From positions 1 to 39,671 of the forward strand of contig CAJVGD010000024.1 in the NCBI GenBank assembly GCA_910890315.1: 39,671 nt of DNA. Direction: 5' to 3'. This stretch comes from Serendipita indica DSM 11827 (taxonomy: Eukaryota > Basidiomycota > Agaricomycetes > Sebacinales > Serendipitaceae). Position 1 is the stretch's first letter, and every line of letters begins with the position of its first letter. The position numbers and the translations under genes were made by a program. Below the pieces are notes generated by a model. It made no database searches. It saw only the letters and a program-made list of their open reading frames with translations, and was not told where the DNA came from. Shown here piece by piece: positions 1 to 10,875 of this stretch.

Positions 1-932
1 CGCGTATGTGCACCTCTCAACCAGTCCAGATGGAAACTAGGCTAGATTACATGGCAGCCGCTGCTTGGGTGAGACCCGTCCAATTTCAAGCGTATTCCCT
101 CGATTGACCGATTACAAGTCCTCCTTACCGCCTATCAGGTGCGCATTTACCACAGGTCTGCTAAATAGGTGGCGCCATTACTATCAATCGCTTCCACCTT
201 ATCCGTCTCCTCGCCCTCCAAGCGATATGTTGGCCCGCGACGTTTTACACTTCGCTTCCTAATTGGTAGGGTCGAACGCCCTTTAGCCTGCTGGGCTGTG
301 ATAGGTACCACAACATGCGTGAGTAGCTTTCTCACGAGGGGACATGATTGACGTCGTGTACAGATAACGCGCTCTATACAACTTTGGTGACCTCGAACAT
401 TGACGACTGGCACCGCGACTCAGTCTCGACTCAGTACTCTGCACATACCGTCGCCTCGATTGCGCTCGGGTTTGGCGGAAAAAGGTCTGGGAGGGACCGA
501 GGCGGAAAGTGAAGGCAGGAGTAGCAGGCTCCAACGGCCGTCACATCAAGAACAATAGCCGAAAATGGGACTGGAACGAAGTCGTGTGGAAGTGTGCATT
601 TCCCCGCGAGTGTGCTACTTTTCATGGCATGGAGTCTGTTATTCAGTCGAGAACTCGACCGACTGAATCTGTCTAAACAGGACTGACCAGCATCACTCCA
701 ACCGTTCAATAACCCTAAATTTATTGTTGGTATCCGAAAGGATGCACGCCTGGACTGCATACGTTGTGGCATTCGCTGACATATAGGATACTTATCGATG
801 CCTGTTCATCGTCACACCGTCTCTACGCGACGATTTACCTTGTTCTCTTGTATATTGGTGTATGTTGTATCGATTTGCCTGGAAAAGCCATCTGTCTTGA
901 CATGCTCTAAGGGGTCCATTGAATCTCATGAA
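1..932. other. Duplicated non-annotated block, no gene recognised
   Basis: No reading frame here matches a family I know. The block is repeated at 8607-9568 with scattered small indels that shift most frames between copies, which argues against a conserved long coding region. A short plus-strand stretch reading LDYMAAAAWV, followed by a GTGAGA donor-like site, is kept in both copies up to a small indel and could be an old exon. The right part, from about 730, is the 3' flank of the HAD copy. Confidence 0.5.
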
Positions 933-1957
933 TTAAGATGCTTTTGGGTCCGAATCGTACGCAGGAAGGCCCCATTCCTCAGGTTGAAACTGCTCTAGGG
1001 AGGAAAGCATGGTCACGTCCAAGGACGAGTCGACGGCGAGTAGATTTGGATCCGGTACCCAAACGACTAAGGAAGGGTGAGAATACACGATATCGACGAA
1101 GGGTTCACTGACTTTGCATCCCAGCTGCTTTGCCACCCAAAACACCCGGGATTCCGTGTTCGAAGACCTGGAGGTTCATGAGAAGCAGTGAGCACAGATG
1201 ATCCACTACATACCAAACCTTTGCTCCTCTCAAGCTTCTCTTGTTTGCTGATATCGTGCTCCTCCCTTCCAACATTTCTGCCAATCAACTCTGCTGCACA
1301 GAGAAAAATATCCGGAAATGGTTTTCCTCGTACAACCTTTTCGGTACTCCAAACAGCCTTTCCATGCTCCGAGTCATCACCACACATAATCTTGTCGCCG
1401 AATAACCGAAAGATTTCGACCTTTTCGGGATCGCACTTTTCGTGGTGGGTCTTTAGATCGAAATTACGTCTGATGGAACCAATTGCGATGGCCATGGGGA
1501 TGCTGTGCATGTAACTGTCGGACGAGTTTGGCTGCACCGGGCATGAGACGGGTGAGTGGCCACTCAAGATCTTGGAGGCGTCGTCGCTCAGCGAGTAGTT
1601 GTCAATGCTGAGCTCGTATTCGATCCCAGAAAGGAGTTCCCACACAAGTTCTGCTCTGACACGTTCGGTTGGGAGGAACATCAGCCAAGTACTTTAGAAG
1701 AGAACAAGCTACCTGCGTTTGCCCATCACCTGGGACTTAATCTCCCATGTCATTTCACGTCCATAACGCGCCAGAATAGAATCTTTTCAGAGACTTAATA
1801 CTTGATCGGAGGCCGTACTGGTTACTTCGGTGTAAACGCGCTCGCTGTCGCTAGACAATGATCAGAAGGCACTCGTGCAGATGAATTTAAGGTATATGAG
1901 TAGGCCATCCATATCAAAAAGAACATATTCGACAGGCTGTCTCGTGCTTGAAGCCAT
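933..1957 (-). pseudogene. HAD-family phosphatase, decayed copy 1
   Basis: The opening ATG at 1957 is followed by the HAD motif I stretch FDMDGLL. Downstream exons match the intact paralog at 9569-10607, including the GKPFPDIFLCAAELIG region. The copy is damaged. The intron 1 donor that reads GT in the paralog reads AT here. The acceptor before the ERVRAELV exon reads AA instead of AG. A base is missing in the Asp-Asp-Tyr-Leu-Ala-Glu stretch, so the frame slips. The motif IV Asp of FEDGIPG is His (FEHGIPG). Any one lesion might be tolerated, but together they indicate a pseudogene. It lies 223 bp downstream of the NLR stop on the same strand. An active copy with unusual splicing is unlikely. 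Confidence 0.85.
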
Positions 1958-2180
1958 GTCGCCGGGTCAAAGGATGTCCTCACTACATGGTCGCTGACAG
2001 AACTCTGGAAATGTCTAACACTTCCTGGGTACTTGACTCAATCGGCATTCGGATAAGATGATCCCAACCCAGATCATACTCGAGACTGACATAGGATCTG
2101 ATACTGACTGATTATATATGTAAGAGAGAGAGAATCAACACTCGAATACAGTTGGAATGATCTGGTAGAGCAAGACATGA

Positions 2181-5100
2181 CTATGTAGAGTGTTCAGTGC
2201 ATATACAGCAGAGGGAGAGGAGTCGTTGAAATCTACCACGAGAGGGACGAGATTGTTGTGAAATAATGGACTCCAGCAGCTCTTTTGAGTCCACAGTACA
2301 ATGATGATCCGCACCCAAGACTTCAACGCGTAGTTCCATGGTCTCTTGAAGGAGCCTTGCAGCTTCGCTGAGTTGATTATTCCTGCATAATGTGATAGAG
2401 AGGCTGTATGAGGCATTGAGAGTTGTTGGATGGCGCGGACCGAGAGTCTCCAGCCGCAGAGCAAGGACGTCCTGCTCAATCTTTCCTGCCTCGTCCAACT
2501 GACCACGATCAAACAAGGTGACAGCAAGGTTAGCCATTGCCAAAATGGTATGTGGATGGCGCTGTCCAAGGATGTCGAGCCGCAGAGCGAGTACCTCTCG
2601 CATCATCTTCTCTGCTTCGTCCAACTGACCACGCTGGTTCAAGGTGTTGGCAAGGTTGCCTATTGCCGAAATGGTATCTGGATGGCGCTGTCCAAGGATG
2701 TCGAGCCGCAGAGCGAGTACCTCTCGCTGAATCTTCTCTGCTTCGTCCAACTGACCACGCTGGTTCAAGGTGTTGGCAAGGTTGCCCATTGCCGAAATGG
2801 TATCTGGATGGCGCTGTCCAAGGATGTCGAGCTGCAGAGCGAGTACCTCTCGCCTCACCTTCTCTGCTTCGTCGAACTGACCACGCTGGTTCAAGGTGAC
2901 GGCAAGGTTGCCCATTGCCGAAATGGTATCTGGATGGCGCTGTCCAAGGATGTCGAGCCGCAGAGCGAGTACCTCTCGCTGAATCTTCTCTGTTTCGTCC
3001 AACTGACCACGATCAGACAAGGTGACGGCAAGGTTGCCCATTGCCGAAATGGTATCTGGATGGCGCTGTCCAAGGATGTCGAGCCGCAGAGCGAGTACCT
3101 CTCGCCTCATCTTCTCTGCTTCGTCCAACTGACCACGCTGGTTCAAGGTGACGGCAAGGTTGCCCATTGCCGAAATGGTATCCGGATGGCGCTTTCCAAG
3201 GATGTCGAGCTGCAGAGCGAGTACCTCTCGCATCATCTTCTCTGCTTCGTCCAACTGACCACGCTGGTTCAAGGTGACGGCAAGGTTGCCCATTGCCGAA
3301 ATGGTATCCGGATGGCGCTTTCCAAGGATGTCGAGCTGCAGAGCGAGTACCTCTCGCATCATCTTCTCTGCTTCGTCCAACTGACCACGCTGGTTCAAGG
3401 TGTTGGCAAGGTTGCCCATTGCCGAAATGGTATCTGGATGGCGCTGTCCAAGGATGTCGAGCCGCAGAGCGAGTACCTCTCGCCTCATCTTCTCTGCTTC
3501 GTCCAACTGACCACGATCAGACAAGGTGACAGCAAGGTTGGCCATTGCCGAAATGGTATCCGGATGGCGCTTTCCAAGGATGTCGAGCTGCAGAGCGAGT
3601 ACCTCTCGCATCATCTTCTCTGCTTCGTCCAACTGACCACGCTGGTTCAAGGTGTTGGCAAGGTTGGCCATTGCCGAAATGGTATCTGGATGGCGCTGTC
3701 CAAGGATGTCGAGCTGCAGAGCGAGTACCTCTCGCCTCATCTTCTCTGCTTCGTCCAACTGACCACGCTGGTTCAAGGTGACCGCAAGGTTGCCCATTGC
3801 CGAAATGGTATCTGGATGGCGCTGTCCAAGGATGTCGAGCTGCAGAGCGAGTACCTCTCGCTCATCTTCTCTGCTTCGTCCAACTGACCACGCTGGTTCA
3901 AGGTGGCCGCAAGGTTGCCCATTGCCGAAATGGTATCTGGATGGCGCTGTCCAAGGATGTCGAGCTGCAGAGCGAGTACCTCTCGCTGAATCTTCTCTGC
4001 TTCGTCCAACTGACCACGCTGGTTCAAGGTGGCCGCAAGGTTGCCCATTGCCGAAATGGTATCTGGATGGCGCTGTCCAAGGATGTCGAGCCGCAGAGCG
4101 AGTACCTCTCGCCTCATCTTCTCTGCTTCGTCCAACTGACCACGCTGGTTCAAGGTGTTGGCAAGGTTGGCCATTGCCGAAATGGTATTCGGATGGCGCT
4201 TTCCAAGGATGTCGAGCTGCAGAGCGAGTACCTCTCGCTCAATCTTCTCTGTTTCGTCCAACTGACCACGATCAGACAAGGTGACGGCAAGGTTGCCCAT
4301 TGCCGAAATGGTATCTGGATGGCGCTTTCCAAGGATGTCGAGCTGCAGAGCGAGTACCTCTCGCTCAATCTTCTCTGTTTCGTCCAACTGACCACGATCA
4401 GACAAGGTGACGGCAAGGTTGCCCATTGCCGAAATGGTATCTGGATGGCGCTGTCCAAGGATGTCGAGCTGCAGAGCGAGTACCTCTCGCCTCATCTTCT
4501 CTGCTTCGTCCAACTGACCACGCTGGTTCAAGGTGACGGCAAGGTTGCCCATTGCCGAAATGGTATCCGGATGGCGCTGTCCAAGGATGTCGAGCCGCAG
4601 AGCGAGTACCTCTCGCCTCATCTTCTCTGCTTCGTCCAACTGACCACGCTGGTTCAAGGTGACGGCAAGGTTGGCCATTGCCGAAATGGTATCTGGATGG
4701 CGCTGTCCAAGGATGTCGAGCCGCAGAGCGAGTACCTCTCGCATCATCTTCTCTGCTTCGTCCAACTGACCACGCTGGTTCAAGATGTTGGCAAGGTTGC
4801 CCATTGCCGAAATGGTATCTGGATGGCGCTGTCCAAGGATGTCGAGCCGCAGAGCGAGTACCTCTCGCATCATCTTCTCTGCTTCGTCCAACTGACCACG
4901 CTGGTTCAAGGTGACAGCAAGGTTGGCCATTGCCGAAATGGTATCTGGATGGCGCTGTCCAAGGATGTCGAGCCGCAGAGCGAGTACCTCTCGCTCAATC
5001 TTTTCTGCTTCTTCCGACTGACCACACTTCTCTAACATGTCCCCAAGCTCGACCATCACCCATATTGAGCTTTTGTGCCGTTGACCGTGACACTGCTGGA

Positions 5101-7693
5101 CTTTGGAGAGTGCACATTTTAGCAGTTCTTGGCAAGCCCTCCAGCCACCCAACGAGTGGTAAAGCTTGTGGAATGCCAATGCGTGTGCCACATCCTCCGA
5201 TTGCACTGACCGAGGAATATTGCTAGCATGTGGAAGCAATTGCCAAAGCCGCCCATTGCTATCCTCCAACGGCCGGATTGCCCCCAGTACGAGTTGTGTC
5301 GCCGTGCGCGCATAGTGTCGATTATCTTCATCGTTAAGATAATCCTTGATGTACATCTGAAGGAGTGGATGCACAGTGTAGAATAACCCATCGTTCGAAG
5401 CATTGATAAATGACGCTTGAGATGCCGAGTCAATGATCTCCTGGAATGCGACCTCGTTCCACGCCGTGCCTAGAATCTCCTGGAGCGTTGAGATGAATGT
5501 TTTGTCAGACTCAGGGGGAGGAAAGTCATTCAAAACAGTGTATGTAGTAAAGCTGGACTCTATCGAGTGCTCAAACAATGAAATCGGGATGAGCGAATGG
5601 TGAAGAAATGCGCAAATCTTCAGGAAGTCTTGCGTCTTCGCCGGCAAATTGTGGAACGACAGGTCGAATGCGGTGTATGTCGACGATGTATACTCGTTGC
5701 CGAAATCTGGCTGCTTGCGCAGGAGTTCGTCTCGGTGCTTTCGAAACGTGTTCACATACGTTTCGAGTCGCCGTGTTTTGCGAATGTACACTCCTGCTTG
5801 AGTGATCGCGAGCGCCAGCATCCCCAACTCCTGAACGATCTCGATAGACTTGGTGTTGGATGTAGGCGAGGCATTGGCGAGTTTGTGAAGCAGATTGACC
5901 GCCTCGTTTTCCTCGAGATCACCAACAGCAACAGCGCCATCCGGAGCGTAGCTTATGCACTCGCTATTCCTCGTGGTGATCAAAATAAACCCGTGAATGG
6001 AAGCGGGAAGATATGGGCCAAGGTCGAGGTTTTGGGAGTCGGCATTGTCCACGAATAGTAACCAGCCTCTTTCTTTGCCGTCGAGGTAGGCAACTGCATC
6101 CTTCCACCCCATCGCTCTGTACTCCGGACCCAAGGAGCGAATAAATTGCTCCAAGTCTGCTTCAATTTGCGTCTGACTGGAGGCGTCGACAAAAATCACC
6201 CGAGTAAACCTAGTAAAGATGAGACAGTTCCAAGCATTTCTATCGTTCGTACCTGGCTTCGTTCTCTCCAATCCAGTTCGTTGCTAGTTGAGTCTTACCT
6301 GACCCTCCGATTCCATGTAATATACACCTTGGTTGACGTTGCACCTGACCACCCGGGAGCAACTTCTGCGTGATGAGGGACTGGACCGCCTCTCGCTTGA
6401 TGTAGCTCCTTGATACGGATGGACGAGGTTTAGGCAGTATGTCCTCTGGAGGGGCACATTCCTCATTTGCTACAGCTATGCTTTGATCAGCTAAAGACAG
6501 CGGGGTAGACTGGTTACAAACTGCGAAGCTTGTCCTCTATTGCCCACTTCTCCTGCACTGCCAGGCTGGCATTGTCGACGTACCCCTTGAGGCGATGATA
6601 AACCGTTTTATAGTTTTCTTCATCTTTGGATGAAAATCGAACCATGTTGCGGTGATTCGCATGAAGCACGATCGGCGTCCCGTTGCGGTCACCGGAGATA
6701 GTGGCTGAGTGATATGGAACATTCTATTTTTCGTTTAGTATTGTATTCGTGATTGGGAATCCACTGACCAGGTCTCCACGATTCCCAATACCTGATGTCG
6801 CATACTCCGCATAAAAGAAGATGCTGTTGATCTTCTCACTCGCCGCAACGTACAGACTCTGAATGTTCTCGAGTTCAGCCGAATTGGATCGAAGATCCTT
6901 GATGATATTGTCGGTAGTCTCCATGTATACCGACGCCAAGAGGTTGATTCCTTCAAGAATGTTTGTATTTTCGAGGCCGGAGTGCGGGGTTCCAAAGAAT
7001 AAGATTCCATGTGTGGATACGACCACGTCCCGAAGGCCACTCTTGGATGTCAAACTCTCATTATGGCAAATGACGAGAGCCTATGAAAGGGTCAGCACCT
7101 GGGTTTTGGTGGCTCCCGTATTACGAACCCATTTGAGAATGATGCCTCCTAGATCATGGGCAACGAAAATGATCGGACGCTAACCACTTGTTCAAAGGAG
7201 GCCAATCGGCAAGAATTGTTTCCCTTACTCGAGCGTCCTTGCGTACCCGTGAGAGTGCCTGGGCTAACTTCTCGGCATGTCGACGCATCGTCTGGGTTGA
7301 TACACATTCTCGACTGCGAGTGTCGGCGTCGTATCCATAGAGAAGGACTCGAGCGTTGGGTATGTCGGTACGCAAGAGGTCACGTAGCCACAAGTCTCCG
7401 TCTTCTGTCGTCCATGTCTTCTCTCTATGTCCTTGCAGACCATGAATAGCGACGATACTGGCGGGGAAAGCTAGGTGAGCGGCGAGCACGTGTAATAGCT
7501 GGGGTACTTGCTCGACGACAGGGTCAGTTCCAGACTGGACTTCTAGGAATCCGAAATGATCCGTCTTTGATTCTGTCTTCGAAGCCGAAGGCCTGTTACT
7601 CTGGGAATCCAGAGGTGTGGATTGGGCGTCGTTGTGCGACAATGATTGGGAGAGACGTAGGGTGTCCAACGAGGACAAGCGAGCATCCGACAT
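2181..7693 (-). pseudogene. NLR 1: esterase-like/NB-ARC/TPR protein with one frame break
   Basis: This is a STAND (NLR-like) receptor gene of the fungal esterase-NB-ARC-TPR class. Seven exons can be drawn: 7512-7693, 7229-7457, 7129-7179, 6769-7080, 6522-6723, 6253-6469 and 2181-6209. Exons 1-5 encode the alpha/beta-hydrolase-like domain (AIHGLQGHREKTW, then FVAHDLGGI, then LFFGTPHSGL). Exon 6 carries the P-loop GIGGSGKTQLA. Exon 7 has Walker B (GWLLFVDNAD), ILITTRN and GMLALAI, then 20 TPR units and two diverged cap units. One C is missing near 3860 inside repeat 9/10, so the last half of the array is out of frame. Exon 7 is 4029 nt, whereas the intact paralog's exon length leaves remainder 1 on division by three. 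Everything else is open, so a base-calling error in a highly repetitive array is a real alternative to gene death. The C-terminal tail resembles that of NLR 3. Confidence 0.85.
2475..4993 (-). repeat. TPR-coding minisatellite, 20 units of 126 bp
   Basis: Twenty 42-residue kinesin-light-chain-type TPR units of the form REVLALxLDILGxRHPxTIS then AMxNLAxTLxxRGQLDEAEKxx. The span is 2519 bp, which is 20 times 126 minus the single missing base near 3860. Units differ at a few recurrent positions only (R/Q, Q/K, D/N/H, G/A, V/N/A, NQ/SD and the last two residues). This points to recent expansion and homogenisation. Confidence 0.95.
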
Positions 7694-8110
7694 TGTTCAC
7701 GATGGAGATGGTGAGGAGCAAGCAAGGCTCGTTATTTGCTCAGAGGCGTGGCGCTAAACAGCTGGTGAGACTGGCACAGAGACCCCAATGAGCCAGCGGT
7801 GAAGATAGTCAAAAATGGCAACAATGTGAGCTAATGTCTCCACAATGACATTACATTTCAAAACAGCAGATCATTGATTTCCTCGAGTAAATAAGAGTGG
7901 TATAGTATCCTGAGGATGTCTTTACTTTGGAGGTCTGCTTCTTCCGAGACCATGGGCTATACTGAGACACCTGAGTCCTTGTGGACGCAATGACGTGAGA
8001 ATGGCATGTTTTATGAATTTGAACTAACAAGGCACATCCAATAGGCCGTCTAGTGGTCGAGGACACGGTCGAGTCCAATTCTTGACCACCACATTCACTC
8101 GGAAGGAAAA
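7694..8110. promoter_or_regulatory. Divergent intergenic region between NLR 1 and the Chz1-like copy
   Basis: About 417 bp separate the NLR 1 start codon from the start of the damaged Chz1-like copy, and the two point away from each other. The left part is duplicated upstream of NLR 2 (15460-15797). The part next to the Chz1-like ATG resembles the sequence before the intact gene at 21133, sharing a ccaccacattcactc stretch. No reading frame or clear core promoter motif is evident. Confidence 0.5.
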
Positions 8111-8362
8111 ATGTCCGACACGGAAATGCAAATGTAAAGCTTTAATGGTTAGTGTTTTTGGAGTAACTAAGACCATTGTAGGGACACGACGGAGGAACAT
8201 CGTGAGGTCGAACACGAGGAGAGCATTGAGCAGTCGATGGATCCAGCAAAGATTCTACCAACACGCATCCATCCCAACATGCCAAACGTCGATTACACGT
8301 CTCGAGGCGATTGCCCGTGCAGGACATCCTGCGACCGAGGTAAAGACGCTCATAAGACTTGA
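8111..8362 (+). pseudogene. Chz1-like histone chaperone, internally deleted copy
   Basis: The start MSDTEMQM, the first intron (donor at 8134, acceptor ending 8181) and the following exon match the intact gene at 21133-21575. After the SIEQSMD codons the sequence jumps straight to DPAKILPTR. It therefore lacks the acidic stretch and the second intron present in the intact copy. The deletion ends share the bases GATGGATC, so it looks like a microhomology-mediated loss. Two further bases are missing near the TCTCGAGG stretch, which throws the conserved C-terminus out of frame. Translation would stop at the TGA at 8360-8362. A short product could be made but would lack most of the conserved region. 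Confidence 0.75.
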
Positions 8363-9568
8363 ATATCTCCTCTACAGCGTGCATCTTTGCATCATTCACG
8401 GTCAAAAACACACAGCAACAATGCCAAACCGCCGTCAGTCAATGGCCACAAAACTTTGCCGCTAGACAATCATGCCATTGTCGTCGGAATCAGCGGTAGT
8501 TCGATCAACTGGAGCGTAAATTTCGAACAACTCATGCCGTTGATGTTCCAATGTCTCCGCACGCTTGCTATGATCCCTGCAGGTGTCGAGACGCTGCACC
8601 TTCTCGCGCGTATGTGCACCTCTCAATCGAGTCCAGATGGAAATACTAGGTTGGACTATATGGCAGCCGCTGCTTGGGTGAGACCCGTCCACATTTCAAG
8701 CGTATTCCCTCGATTGACCCGTTATAGTCCCTCCTAACCGCCTATCAGGTGCTTGCATTTACCACAGGCCTGCTAAATAGGTAGCGCCATTACTATCCAA
8801 TCGCTTCTATTCTTATCCGTCTCCTCGCCCTCCAAGCGATATGTTGGCCCGCGACGTTTTACACCCTTCGCTTCCTTCAGTACGACGGGGTCGAACGCCC
8901 TTTAGCCTGCTGGGCTGTGATAGGTACCACAACATGCGTGAGTAGTTTTCTCACAAACAAGGGACATGATTGACGTCGTGTACAAATAACGCGCTCTATA
9001 CAACTTTGGGTGACCTCGAACATTGACGACTGGCACCGCGACTCGGTCTCGACTCAGTACTCTGCACATACCGTCGCCTCGATTGCGCTCGGGTTTGGCG
9101 AAAAAAAGGTCCTGGGAGGGACCGAGGCGGAAAGTGAAGGCAGGAGTGGCAAGCGCTCCAACGGCCGTCACATCAAGAACAATAGCCGAAAATGGGACTG
9201 GAACGAAGTCGTGTGGAAGTGTGCATTCCCCGCGGGGGTGTGCTACTTTTTCATGGCATGGAGTCTGTTATTCAGTCGAGAACTCGACCGACTGAATCTG
9301 TCTAAACGGGACTGACCAGCATCTCACTCCAACTGCGTTCAATAACCCCTAAGTTATTGTTGGTATCCGAAGAGGATGCAAGCGCCTGGACTGCATACGT
9401 TGTGGCATTCGCTGACATATAGGATACTTATCGATGCCTGTTCATCGTCACACCGTCTCTACGCGACGATTTACTCTGTTCTCTTGTATATTGGTGTATG
9501 TTGTATCGATTTGCCTGGAAAAGCCATCTGTCTTGACATGCTCTAAGGGGTCCATTGAATCTCATGAA
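8363..9568. other. Non-annotated block, partly duplicated at the window start
   Basis: From 8607 onward this is the partner of bases 1-932. The first 240 bp continue from the damaged Chz1-like copy. A plus-strand open stretch at 8387-8737 includes AIVVGISGSSINWS and LDYMAAAAWV and ends beside a GTGAGA donor-like site. I cannot assign it to a family. The rest, to 9568, contains no convincing coding region and ends as the 3' flank of the HAD gene. Confidence 0.45.
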
Positions 9569-10607
9569 TTAAGATGCTTTTGGGTCCGAATCGTACGCAG
9601 GAAGGCCCCATTCCTCAGGTCGAAACTGCTCTAGGGAGGAAAGCTTGGTCACGTCCAAGGACGAGTCGACGGCGAGTAGATTTGGATCTGGTACCCAAAC
9701 GACTAAGGAAGGGTGAGAATACACGATATCGACGAAGGGTTCACTGACCTTGCATCCCAGCTGCTTTGCCAGCCAAAACACCCGGGATTCCGTCTTCGAA
9801 GACCTGGAGGTTCATGAGAAGCAGTGAGCACAGATGATCGACTACATACCAAACCTTTGCTCCTCTCAAGCTTCTCTTGTTCGCTGATATCGTGCTCCTC
9901 CCTTCCAACATTTCTGCCAATCAACTCTGCTGCACAGAGAAAAATATCCGGAAATGGTTTGCCTCGTACAACCTTTTCGGTACCCCAAACAGCCTTTCCA
10001 TGCTCCGAGTCATCACCACACATAATCTTGTCGCCGAATAACCGAAAGATTTCGACCTTTTCGGGATCGCACTTTTCATGGTGGGTCTTTAGATCAAAAT
10101 TACGTCTGACGGAACCAGTTGCGATGGCCATGGGGATATTGTGCTTGTGTAAGTGCCGGACGAGTTTGGCTGCACCTGGCATGAGACGGGTGAGTGGCCA
10201 CTCAAGATCTTGGAGGCGTCGTCGCTCAGCGAGGTAGTCGTCGATACTGAGCTCGTTTTCGATTCCAGAAAGAAGTCCCCACATAAGTTCTGCTCCGACA
10301 CGTTCGGCTGGGAGGGAACATCAGTCAAGTGCTTTAGAAGAGAAAAAGCTACCTGCGTTTGCCCATCACCTGGGACTTAATCTCCCATGTCATTTCACGC
10401 CCATAACGCGCCAGAATAGAATCTTTTCACAGACTTAGTACTTGATCGGAGCAAACCAAGGGCCTTACTGGTTACTTCGGTGTAAACGCGCTCGCTGTCG
10501 CTAGACAATGATCAGAAGGCACTCGTGCAGATGAATTTAGGGTACATGAGTAGGCCATCCATATCAAAAAGAACATATTCAACAGGCTGTCTCGTGCTTG
10601 AAGCCAT
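9569..10607 (-). CDS. HAD-superfamily sugar-phosphate or nucleotide phosphatase, intact copy 2
   Basis: Predicted 268-aa haloacid dehalogenase-type phosphatase, close in layout to HDHD1/GS1-like (pseudouridine-5'-phosphatase) enzymes. Likely exons are 10546-10607, 10469-10500, 10357-10422, 9850-10307, 9749-9803 and 9569-9702, which join in frame to 807 nt. Motif I is FDMDGLLIDSE, with the nucleophile and acid/base Asp pair. Motif II is the Thr/Ser of AIATGS, motif III is the Lys of GKPFPD, and motif IV is VFEDGIPGVLAGKAAG followed by VVWVPD. The third intron keeps frame only if it begins GC rather than GT, giving the family-like MGKPERV junction; a GT donor four bases later breaks the frame. 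The gene follows NLR 2 on the same strand after about 270 bp. The substrate cannot be read from the sequence. Confidence 0.85.
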
Positions 10608-10875
10608 GTCGCCAGGTCAAAGGATGTCCTCACTACATGTTCGCCGACAGAACTCTGGAAATGTCTAACACTTCCTGGGTACTAGACTCAATCGGCACTC
10701 GGATAAGATGATCCCAACCCAGATGATACCCAAGACTGACATAGGACCTGATGCTGACTGATTGTATATGTAAGAGAGAGAGAATCAACACTCGAATACA
10801 GTTGGAATAATCTGGTAGGGCAAGACATAACTATGTAGAGTGCTCGGTTCATATACAGCAGGCAGACAGGAGTCG

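Larger units (their letters stand above)
1..8030. repeat. Left unit of a tandem segmental duplication
   Basis: This stretch is matched in the same orientation by 8607-15797. The first bases of the window correspond to position 8607, and similarity ends near 8030 and 15797, just after a shared run reading gaatttgaactaac. The unit contains an unrecognised block (1-930), a HAD phosphatase copy and an NLR copy. Length differs between units mainly because the TPR array of the left NLR has seven more 126-bp repeats. Many substitutions and small indels separate the units, so the duplication is not brand new, but the NB-ARC exon is almost identical. Confidence 0.93.

Noticed and set aside
798-998. 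Small plus-strand protein MPVHRHTVSTRRF, repeated at 9434-9634
   Set aside because: It overlaps the 3' end of the HAD copy on the opposite strand, has no family match, and its conservation is explained by the duplication.
1067-1681. A 204-codon gene starting MFLPTERV in HAD copy 1
   Set aside because: It reads across a destroyed splice site and a frame slip; comparison with copy 2 shows it is a fragment of a decayed gene.
2430-5035. Long plus-strand open frames across the TPR arrays (also 11206-12804 and 17659-17879)
   Set aside because: They are antisense shadows of the 126-bp TPR repeats: a unit length divisible by three without stops opens other frames automatically. Their repeated MALSKDVExQSEYLS text has no start context or family.
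5597-6058. Plus-strand open frame of 153 codons opposite NB-ARC (again at 13366-13827)
   Set aside because: Mirror of a highly conserved coding exon on the minus strand; no independent family signal.
6210-6271. Start codon reading MERTKPGTND for the NLR NB-ARC exon
   Set aside because: This lies in the intron between exons 6 and 7. Splicing GCCAG to the acceptor before FTRVIF keeps phase in all three paralogs, and NLR 3 lacks that ATG.
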